Origin: Gammaproteobacteria bacterium 45_16_T64
GTDB taxonomy: Bacteria > Pseudomonadota > Gammaproteobacteria > Pseudomonadales > Ketobacteraceae
Length of the DNA: 64,000 nucleotides
Assembly: GCA_002162955.1 (NCBI GenBank)
Contig: MABD01000024.1
Span: forward strand, 1 to 64,000
Direction: 5' to 3'
The notes under the pieces: generated by a model
Seen by the model: the letters and a program-made list of their open reading frames with translations, nothing else
What the model was told of the DNA's origin: nothing
Database searches by the model: none
In this document: positions 32,526 through 40,800 of the stretch, in pieces
Numbering within the stretch: position 1 is the stretch's first letter
How the letters are laid out: the number at the start of each line of letters is the position of its first letter
Translations under genes and position numbers: made by a program

Positions 32526-33737
32526 ATGTGGGTTTCTATGGTGGATAAGGCAAACATTGCGTTGTTAACGTATGGTCTGACCATACTGTTGTTGTGTGTC
32601 TGTGCCGTCTTTGTATTGCATTTCACCTTGGGAAAGGTGGTGCGTGAAAAAACACATATTTACTATTTCATGCTAGTTTTTGTCGCATTGAGCTTGGGCT
32701 TTGTTGGTTATATCTCTCGAGCATTTATACCGATGTGGATATCGATTTCTATTGGTAATTTTATGACGTTGCTAACGGCCTATGCTTTTAGAAGTGCTCT
32801 GCTGTGGCGTCGAGGCTGTCGGATTCATATTTATAGAGACCCCATCGCACTTTCAAATTTGATCCTATTAACGGTGATAAATACGGTTGTTTTCTATTGG
32901 CTACTGGATGCATTTCATTATCGTATTACCATTATTCTCACTAACGTATGTATTGTACTCTTTGGAGCTCGAAAATACGTAGTGATTAATCCACAGCATA
33001 TCACGCAAGGGGAAAAGCAAACACGGGCGGGTTTGTTGTTGGCTGGGATTATCGTGTTATTTGTATTGATTGCCGCACCCTTTTTTCAAGACCCCTGGTA
33101 TTACTCGACGTATCTTTTTACATTGTGCTCGTCATTTACGATGTTATTGTTGGGTGTGGCTTTGAACCTTGTATTGTCCGATATTATTGAGACACATTAT
33201 CAAAACTCCATTACGGATACGCTGACAGGACTTTATAATCGACGGTATTTTATGACGCAATTCCTCATTGCAATGAATCAGTCGCGGCGTTATCACAATC
33301 CTATTTCTGTACTTATGTGTGATATTGATCATTTTAAGAATATTAATGATCAATATGGACATGATAATGGTGATCTAGCGTTGCAATCATTTTCTGAAAT
33401 GTTGAAAACATCTGTCCGTGATGTGGATGTTGTGGCGAGGTATGGTGGTGAAGAGTTTATTGTTCTTATGCCTCGAACACCAATGGAGGATGCCCAGCAG
33501 ATAGCTGAGCGGTTGCGAGTGAATACAGAGAGGTTGCTCATAGCTTCAAAAAAGAAAGTATTTGGTTTTACTATCAGTATTGGATTGAGTTCAGGGGAGG
33601 GTGATTCAGATATTAAGGATTACATTTCGTTAGCGGATGACGCGTTATATCGCGCTAAAAATAATGGTCGAAATAGAGTTTTTTCTGTGGATGTAGAAAG
33701 TATCTTAAGTGAGAAGTCACAAGCGGCCCATCTGTAA
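32526..33737 (+). CDS. Membrane-anchored diguanylate cyclase (GGDEF)
   Basis: This 403-residue protein has six or seven N-terminal helices (about residues 8-210) and a C-terminal GGDEF domain: DTLTGLYNRRYF, DIDHFKNINDQYGHDNGD and the active site RYGGEEF near residue 308. The allosteric I-site RDVD sits five residues before GGEEF, so product inhibition by cyclic di-GMP is expected. It makes cyclic di-GMP from two GTP. The membrane part resembles no sensor domain I can name. Starts at 32526 and 32538 are possible. Confidence 0.9.
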   Translation: MWVSMVDKANIALLTYGLTILLLCVCAVFVLHFTLGKVVREKTHIYYFMLVFVALSLGFVGYISRAFIPMWISISIGNFMTLLTAYAFRSALLWRRGCRIHIYRDPIALSNLILLTVINTVVFYWLLDAFHYRITIILTNVCIVLFGARKYVVINPQHITQGEKQTRAGLLLAGIIVLFVLIAAPFFQDPWYYSTYLFTLCSSFTMLLLGVALNLVLSDIIETHYQNSITDTLTGLYNRRYFMTQFLIAMNQSRRYHNPISVLMCDIDHFKNINDQYGHDNGDLALQSFSEMLKTSVRDVDVVARYGGEEFIVLMPRTPMEDAQQIAERLRVNTERLLIASKKKVFGFTISIGLSSGEGDSDIKDYISLADDALYRAKNNGRNRVFSVDVESILSEKSQAAHL

Positions 33738-33951
33738 GTCTACGTCGTTCTTGTCGCTGATAGCTCTATCTATCGTGTCGTTGTACTGCGGTATGAGTGA
33801 TCTAGCAATAGGGTGGTAGAGCTGCGATAGTAACATTTTGACAATCTTTAAGTCTCAGATGTTAGGGTAAATATTTGGCGATTTATGATAGATTGGAGAA
33901 GCCTGTGGGCGAGGTCATGAGCGTAATAATATAACAATAAGAGAGGATGGG

Positions 33952-34506
33952 ATGACAGAGGAACTTCAGTGGGAAATAGAGGCGTTGTTGGCAAAGCAGG
34001 CCATTACAGAGGTGATTCATGGTTACTGTAATGCTGCCGACAGGCGTGATTATGAAAAAATGCGTAGTTACTATCATGAGGATGCCATCGATGATCATGG
34101 TGGATTTTTTAAGGGCTTAGCAATGGACTTTATTGACAAATTGCCTGAGATACAGGAGCCCATGGAGATCTTGCATCACAATGTGACGACGGTAAATATT
34201 AAGCTCGATCACAATGATGGAACCAAAGCTGAAGGTGAGGTGTATGTGCTGGCTTTTCATAAAATGAAAAACCCTGATGGCCCGATGGACTTGCTGATTG
34301 GCGGACGTTATTTCGATAAATATGAAAAGCGTGAAGGTCTTTGGAAATTTTCTCATCGAGCGGTGGTAGCGGATTGGGTGAACGTACATAACCCGTCACA
34401 AGTTGACCTGCAGCATCCAGTGATTGATGGCTCACTAATCGGAGTTCCAGGGAAGGGTGATCCATCCTATGCATTCTTTTCCTTGTTCAAACGGGGAGAA
34501 CGTTAA
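33952..34506 (+). CDS. SnoaL-like (NTF2-fold) protein
   Basis: This 184-residue protein has the SnoaL_4 start: LLAKQAITEVIHGYCNAADRRDYEKM then SYYHEDAIDDHGG, followed by HHNVTTVNIKLD, a beta-rich middle (GEVYVLAFHKM, LLIGGRYFDKYEK) and WKFSHRAVVADWV. Members act as dehydratases, isomerases or hydroxylase small subunits on polyketides, steroids and aromatics. SD agagagga lies before the ATG. Its stop overlaps the ATG of the SDR gene by one base, so the two proteins probably work on the same substrate. Confidence 0.8.
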   Translation: MTEELQWEIEALLAKQAITEVIHGYCNAADRRDYEKMRSYYHEDAIDDHGGFFKGLAMDFIDKLPEIQEPMEILHHNVTTVNIKLDHNDGTKAEGEVYVLAFHKMKNPDGPMDLLIGGRYFDKYEKREGLWKFSHRAVVADWVNVHNPSQVDLQHPVIDGSLIGVPGKGDPSYAFFSLFKRGER

Positions 34507-35267
34507 TGGAGAAGGGGAAATTAGCAAACAAAGTGGCGCTCGTGACGGGGGCTGGCCAAGGTGTTGGGCAAGGTATTGCGTTGGCATTAGCCAAAGAGGG
34601 AGCGCGCGTTGCGGTGACAGGGAGAACAATAGAAAAATTAGAGGCGACATGTACAGCAATTATCGATAGAGGAGGCGAGGCGTTCCCTGTCGTGTGTGAT
34701 GTTAAGAATAAACAGGCCTTAATTTCTCTTGTTGATCAAGTGATCGCACAGCTTGGTGGGTTACAAATATTGGTTAATAACGCTCAAGAAGTACCGTTAG
34801 GGAATTTGTTATCCGTGACTGACGACGCTTTCGAAGCCGGTTGGCAATCAGGCCCACAAGCGACGTTGCGCTTGATGCAGTTATGTCACCCGTATTTAAA
34901 AGGTGATGGCTGTATCATCAATTTAGCATCGTCAGCTGCTAAGCGTTGGGATATGAGTAATTATGGTGCTTATGCTGCGGTTAAAGAGGCGATTCGCTCG
35001 TTGTCTCGCGCTGCTGCAGCGGAATGGGGGCCTGATAATATTCGGACCAATGTGATTTTGCCTCATGCACTATCACCCGGTATGGAGGGCTGGATGGAGC
35101 AGAATCCAGCAGAGGCCGCAGCTTTTGTGGCAACGATACCTCAGCGTAGAGTCGGTGACTGTGAGAAAGATATTGGTCGTTTTGTGGCGTCTCTATGTAG
35201 CGATGAATCTTCTTACGTGAATGGTCAGAGCATTGCTTTGGATGGTGGCCAGGCGTTGATAGCCTAG
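34506..35267 (+). CDS. Short-chain dehydrogenase/reductase
   Basis: This 253-residue classical SDR has the cofactor motif VTGAGQGVGQG near residue 15, LVNNAQE near 90, catalytic Ser in NLASSAAKRW near 140 and YGAYAAVKEAIRSLSRAAA (Tyr/Lys) near 155. It ends with VNGQSIALDGGQALIA. It would oxidise or reduce a hydroxyl or keto group with NAD(P). It is translationally coupled to the SnoaL-like gene and convergent with the FadL gene, in a neighbourhood that suggests uptake and transformation of hydrophobic compounds. Confidence 0.9.
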   Translation: MEKGKLANKVALVTGAGQGVGQGIALALAKEGARVAVTGRTIEKLEATCTAIIDRGGEAFPVVCDVKNKQALISLVDQVIAQLGGLQILVNNAQEVPLGNLLSVTDDAFEAGWQSGPQATLRLMQLCHPYLKGDGCIINLASSAAKRWDMSNYGAYAAVKEAIRSLSRAAAAEWGPDNIRTNVILPHALSPGMEGWMEQNPAEAAAFVATIPQRRVGDCEKDIGRFVASLCSDESSYVNGQSIALDGGQALIA

Positions 35268-35284
35268 CCTGATTACCCAACAGG

Positions 35285-36889
35285 TTAGAATTCAGATTGA
35301 TAGCTCATTTCTACAATGGTAAATTCTATGACTGAAGTAACGTCTAGGCCCGCTGATGGGTTATAGACAAAATTATCTGGGTTGTAGTTGTTACCGTTAG
35401 TACTAGAGCCTGCGGGAATATATTGTTCGCTTCGGCCATAGGCAAGAGCGAATTCTACAATTGCACCGTCAACCAGTGTGTGACTAAACCCAATGCCGTA
35501 AAGGTCGAAGTCTCCCATCGGTATGAGGAAGTCGAGCTTGTCATCAGGGATGCCGGAGTCTCTTGGTTCATATCCGAATCGCAATGCAGTGCTGTCTGAG
35601 TATTGATATTCAATACCAAAGGCCCAATTGGTTGCGTCTTCATATCCTCGCGGTATGACAATTGCGTCCGGTTCGACACCTTCGATAGATTGTAAAAGTT
35701 CGAGTACGGGTAGTTTTTCATCGGTCTTAAAATTGAATTCTTGCCAGACACTGGTTTCTGTCCATTTGTAATCAATATTTATTTTTATGGATGGCGTAAG
35801 TTGAAGGCTTACGCCAGCAGCGATATGTTGTGGCAGTATTATATTGATGCTGCCAGTCGACTCTAATCGCCCGCCATTCTTGGTCACTCCTAGGTAATCA
35901 ATAAGCCCAGCGGCTAATACATTTGAATCAGCAAGGCCTTGAAATAGATTAACCAGCTGGTCATCGAAGATAACATTGATGTCGCCTTCTAGAGTGTCAT
36001 TAGCTTCGCTTTGATAGACCAGCCCGAATGAAAACCACTCGGTAGGTTCCCACAGTAAGCCAAAATTGAACGTAGTAGAAATTGTTTTTTCTAGCTCTAC
36101 TTCTAAGGTAAATACTCTTTCAAAGGGACTGACTGACCCACCACACAAGTCTAGAGGCACTCCCTCGAAGACAAATCCATTATCCGCGCCTAAACAAATA
36201 TCATCGGTAGCGCCTTTTAGTGCGCCTACAAACGCATTCGGTGCTCGATAGTCTAAGCTGAGGCCAACGCCAAAATAGGAAAAGCCAATACCTGCGCCAA
36301 GGGATAATGCATCGGTTACCTTCCAGCCGATAGTCGGAGAAAGAAAGGTGATGCGTGATAGGCCCATACTGGCGCCATAGAAACGCCCAATGTCATCGTC
36401 TTCTCGTGTATAACCCAGCATTAGTGGAGCGTAGGCGGCTGTGGCAAAGGTGATATTGCTATCCGCCGGAGAAAAAGAGGCGCCACCCAAGGGCGCTGCA
36501 ACAACAGGTACTTCAGTGACGCCTAAACCGGGAAGGTACAATGCGAAGTTTTTCACCTCACTGGATGAATTAGCCATTGGGTCTTCGAGATTATATTGCG
36601 CAAGCAGTGCGTCATATTCAGGGTTGGAATCAAACTGCGCTTCCACCACAATATCACCAACAATGAATTTTAATTGTCGCTGGCGCCCCTTTAGTTTGGT
36701 CAAACCTGCTGGGTTGAAATGTATGGAGTCGATGCCGGGCGGGTCAGCAGTCACGGCATTGCCAAGGGAAATTGCCTTGGCGCTGCCTATCAGCAAGTTT
36801 TGCCCCAGTTGTGCTTTTGCGTCGATGGAAAATAGGAAAATGCTACAAAAGAATGAGATCACAGATAGGGTGATAGGTGTCTGTTGCAT
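35285..36889 (-). CDS. FadL/OmpP1/TodX-family outer-membrane transporter
   Basis: This 534-residue protein has a signal peptide (SVISFFCSIFLFSIDAKA, cleaved near 27), then the FadL N-terminal hatch SAKAISLGNAVTADPPGIDSI followed by HFNPAGL, and a long series of amphipathic strands ending with the terminal Phe of outer-membrane proteins (SYQSEF). Members carry long-chain fatty acids, alkanes or aromatics across the outer membrane. It faces the divergent TetR gene; two palindromes between them are probable operators. It converges on the SDR gene. Confidence 0.9.
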   Translation of the reverse strand: MQQTPITLSVISFFCSIFLFSIDAKAQLGQNLLIGSAKAISLGNAVTADPPGIDSIHFNPAGLTKLKGRQRQLKFIVGDIVVEAQFDSNPEYDALLAQYNLEDPMANSSSEVKNFALYLPGLGVTEVPVVAAPLGGASFSPADSNITFATAAYAPLMLGYTREDDDIGRFYGASMGLSRITFLSPTIGWKVTDALSLGAGIGFSYFGVGLSLDYRAPNAFVGALKGATDDICLGADNGFVFEGVPLDLCGGSVSPFERVFTLEVELEKTISTTFNFGLLWEPTEWFSFGLVYQSEANDTLEGDINVIFDDQLVNLFQGLADSNVLAAGLIDYLGVTKNGGRLESTGSINIILPQHIAAGVSLQLTPSIKINIDYKWTETSVWQEFNFKTDEKLPVLELLQSIEGVEPDAIVIPRGYEDATNWAFGIEYQYSDSTALRFGYEPRDSGIPDDKLDFLIPMGDFDLYGIGFSHTLVDGAIVEFALAYGRSEQYIPAGSSTNGNNYNPDNFVYNPSAGLDVTSVIEFTIVEMSYQSEF

Positions 36890-36933
36890 TGTCAGCCTCT
36901 AGGCGTTTATTTTTGTTTTTATTGGCCTGATCT

Positions 36934-36953
36934 CACCTATATGCTGATAGGTG
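36934..36953. promoter_or_regulatory. Palindromic operator-like site 1 (FadL-TetR intergenic)
   Basis: CACCTAT and ATAGGTG form an inverted repeat with a 6-base spacer. The half-site ATAGGTG is shared with the neighbouring palindrome 23 bases away. The position, between the divergent FadL and TetR starts, suits autoregulation by TetR. Confidence 0.6.
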
Positions 36954-36956
36954 ATT

Positions 36957-36976
36957 CATCTATCATGTGATAGGTG
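36957..36976. promoter_or_regulatory. Palindromic operator-like site 2 (FadL-TetR intergenic)
   Basis: CATCTATCA and TGATAGGTG form a 9-base inverted repeat with one mismatch and a 2-base spacer. It repeats the site-1 half-site and sits upstream of the TetR promoter. Confidence 0.65.
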
Positions 36977-36983
36977 AATTTTG

Positions 36984-37014
36984 TTGTCAACAATTTGATT
37001 GATTGATTTATAAT
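36984..37014 (+). promoter_or_regulatory. Possible sigma-70 promoter of the TetR gene
   Basis: TTGTCA (36984-36989) and TATAAT (37009-37014) are 19 bases apart, slightly longer than optimal, and 29 bases before the ATG at 37043. The second operator lies just upstream. Confidence 0.4.
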
Positions 37015-37042
37015 TTGCTGCTTGATAGTCAGGAATCGCTTT

Positions 37043-37711
37043 ATGTCTTCAATAGAACCGGCTGAAAAGCTAAGTCGTAAAGATAAGAAGGGGCAGACTC
37101 GTGAGCGCCTGATAGATGCAGCATTGAGTGTTGTCATCGAAGGTGGGTATAAAAACCTCACTATGCGCAAAGTCACTAAATGTGCAGGTATCGCTCAGCC
37201 TAGCTTTTACTCGCATTTTGATAGTATGGATGACTTGTTATCGGCGGCATTCGAACGGTTAAGGAATCACTATATCTATCCGATGCAGGATATGATGCTG
37301 AAGATGATTAAAGAAGGTACGGAAGAGACTCTACCTCTCGTCATTTCGCGCATGTATTCGATGTTGTTTGATTATTACCTATCGCACCCTGAGTTGTTTT
37401 GTCTCACGACAATTGATAGTAAATCAGGGGGGGCTGTTGGTCAGCGTTATCGGGAGGAATATAACGGTTTACGCGAGGTGTGGAGCGATTTCTTTTGCAG
37501 GAACGCGGGTGTAATTGGAGCAGAGGTAGAAAAGCAACACGCCGATATGGTGGTTGATGGTGTGTTTGCGATGATCGATGCGTTGTTGCTTGGTTATATT
37601 GAAAGTCGATATACGGATAAGGCCGCAATGGTGGAACTCTGCTCTTCTTTTACGCTTCAGCAGCTCTCACTGGCAACCGACAAACAACACGTAAATGATT
37701 CACTGAAATAG
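37043..37711 (+). CDS. TetR-family transcriptional regulator
   Basis: From ATG 37043 (cagga upstream) this is a 222-residue protein with an N-terminal TetR HTH: KGQTRERLIDAALSVVIEGG, LTMRKVTKCAGIAQPSFYSHF, followed by a helical ligand-binding domain (LPLVISRMYSMLFDYYLSHP and later DMVVDGVFAMIDALLLGY). The alternative TTG start at 37022 would add seven residues. It is divergent from the FadL gene with two palindromes between, so it probably represses that transporter and itself; the ligand could be a fatty acid or the transported compound. Confidence 0.9.
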   Translation: MSSIEPAEKLSRKDKKGQTRERLIDAALSVVIEGGYKNLTMRKVTKCAGIAQPSFYSHFDSMDDLLSAAFERLRNHYIYPMQDMMLKMIKEGTEETLPLVISRMYSMLFDYYLSHPELFCLTTIDSKSGGAVGQRYREEYNGLREVWSDFFCRNAGVIGAEVEKQHADMVVDGVFAMIDALLLGYIESRYTDKAAMVELCSSFTLQQLSLATDKQHVNDSLK

Positions 37712-37807
37712 CTAAGCGAGTTATCAATAAAGAGCAGGGATCTTTTGGCCAGATTAGGGGTATACTCGATGTAAACGTATATTTCCACATAATAGAATAC
37801 GCAAACT

Positions 37808-40800
37808 ATGATGCATGTTATTTCTGGTTATCAGATAAATGAGCTGCTCTATCAAAGTGAGCGCACTATTGTATATCGTGCGATACAAGACGATACCGCT
37901 CAGCCGGTCGTCATTAAATTGCTCAATGCTATTAATCTAGGTGTTGAGGACTTGCTTCGTTTCAAACGAGAATTCTCATTAGCCCGCAAATTCACATCAA
38001 CAAGTATTATCAAGGTTTTTGCGTTAGAGACCTATAAAGATGGTGTCTATATTGTCATGGAGGATGTGGGTGGCGTATCGCTCTTACAGTTACTCAGTTA
38101 TGGTCCGTTAGGTGTTGATCAATTCTTGTCGGTCGCCCAATCGATTACTGACGCTGTTGTCGCAATACACCAACAAAAACTCATACACAAGGATATTTGC
38201 CCAGAAAATATCATCATTGATCCAGAGACTAATTTAATAAAAATCATCGATTTTGGGATTGCCTCAGAATTGTTTTTGGAAAACCAAGAAGCGATTAACC
38301 CTGACTGTCTGGAGGGTACCTTAGATTATTTATCGCCGGAACAGACTGGGCGAATGAACCGGTTTGTTGACTATCGAACGGATCTTTATGCATTGGGCAT
38401 CACTTTCTATCATATGCTGACGGGAGCACCTCCTTTTGCCATGCGCGATGCTATGGGGATGGTGCATGCTCATATCGCCAAAATACCGGAACCCGTCAAT
38501 CAAAAACAAGAATCTGTACCAGAGGTGGTCGCTGATATTGTTGCCAAATTGATGTCCAAGACAGCGGAGGAACGGTATCAGAGTGCAGTAGGACTCAAAT
38601 ATGATCTTGTACAATGCTCTTCTCAATGGAAGGCATGCGGAAAGATAACGCCTTTTGAACTTGCACAAAAGGATGCGTCAGGTGTCTTCAGTATTCCGCA
38701 GAAACTCTATGGCCGTGGGAGTGAAGTTGACTTGCTTATGTCGGCTTTTGATCGAGTAGCAAAAGGGGCTACGGAGATGCTGTTGGTTGCAGGGTATTCT
38801 GGGGTGGGGAAGTCAGCACTAATACAGGAGGTGCATAAACCGATTGTTGCCAAACGAGGTTACTTTATCGCAGGTAAGTTTGACCAGATTCTACGGAACA
38901 TCCCTTATTCGGCGTTAACCCAGGCATTTAGAGATTTGATGAAGCAGCTGTTATCGGAAAGTGATGCATCACTCTGTCAGTGGAAAAGTCTGTTGTTAGT
39001 TGCCCTTGGTAAAGAAGGACAGGTGATTATTGATCTTATTCCTGAGTTGGAGTTGGTGGTGGGGAAGCAACCCAATGTTCCGCTGTTAGGTCCTCAAGAA
39101 GCGCAAAACAGGTTCAATTTTACGTTTCAATCATTGGTGAGCGTCTTTGCGAAAGCAGGGCATCCGTTAGTAATTTTCTTAGATGATTTGCAGTGGGCCG
39201 ATTCCGCAACATTACATTTATTAATTCAAATGCTACCAAATTCGGATCGCCGCTCGTTGCTCTTTATTGGTGCCTATAGAAACAATGAAGTTGATGAGTA
39301 CCATGCATTTTCTCGGGCATGTAGAGAGATACTTGGTCAGGGGACTACCGTACAAACATTGGAATTGGCCCCTCTGGATAGCGTAGCGCTTAGCGAAATG
39401 ATATCGGACGTTGTTGGCTGCTCGGTGGATCAAGTGAGTCAACTGAGTCACTTGACGATGGATAAGACTCAGGGCAATCCTTTTTTTGTGAATCAATTCT
39501 TGAAGCGACTTTTTCAAGATCATCTCATTATTTTCAATAGCAGAATCGGACGATGGTTGTGGGATATTGGTGAGATCGAGAAAAGGGATATTACCAGTAA
39601 TGTAGTTGAGTTGATGATTGAAAAAATAAGACAGCTGCCCGCAGGTACGCAAAAGGCAATTAACTTGGGCGCGTGTATCGGTAATACATTTGAATTGATG
39701 ACATTAGCCCTCGCATGCCAGGAGCCTCTGTATCGTTTGGTTCGTTTGCTATGGCCTGCGCTCGAGCTGGGTTTGTTAGTGGCTTCCGGTGATAATCATA
39801 AATTACTAAAGATAATGGAAGAAGGTGATGATGCGAGCTGGATTAATCAGCGTTTGCATTTTCATCATGACAGAATACAGCAAGCTGCTTATGAAATAGT
39901 TGATCAACAGGGTCGAGAGCTAAATCATTCTACTATTGGACAGTTGTTGCTGGCGAGCTTGTCTGAGCAGGCTTTAGAAGATAAGTTGTTTTCTGTTGTT
40001 GGCCAATTGAATGATGGCGCTAGACTCATTGTTACGGAAGAGCAGCGTGTGGAACTGGCGCGTTTAAATGTTCGTGCCGGGAAGAAGGCAAGGTCGGCGA
40101 CAGCTTATGGGCCGGCTTTGACATATTTTTGTTCGGCACGAGAGCTGCTACCAGAGTTGATGTGGGGTGATTGTTATGAACTGACATTTGATCTATATAT
40201 CGCGATGGCGGAATGTAAATACCTTGAGGGGGATCTGCAGGGTGCTGAGATAGATTTTGATGAAGCATTGAAAAATGCTAAGTCTAAATATGATGAATGT
40301 GATGTTTACGTCCAAAAACTGGTGTTGTTCTTCACTCAAAACAAGTATGTAGAGTCTATTGAGATGGGGTTGGAGGCGCTACGATTATTTGAATTGGATC
40401 TTTCGGTTGAACCGCAGGATTCTGATATAGCAGAGGCAGTTGTCGCCGTAAAAAAAGCACAGGGCACGCGGAGTTTTTCTGAAGTTCTTAGTTTCCCTAA
40501 AAGCTCGAACCATGATGGCGCTGTGATCATGCGGATTCTAATTGAACTTGGCCCTTCTGCGTACATGGCAAAACCCAAATTGCTTTTGGTTATGGTTTCT
40601 AAAATGGTTGAGATGACGTTTCAACAGGGCTTGTATGAGGAGTCCTCTTTTGGGTTTGGTGGTTATAGCTTGGTACTTTCTGGTGTGCTAAGTGATTTGG
40701 AGGCGGCTTATCAGACAGGTGAGGTATCTCTTGAGCTGATTCAGTATTACGGGGGGACTCGCCTGGAAGGCAGAGTGCAGATGCTTTTTACGGCTTTTAC

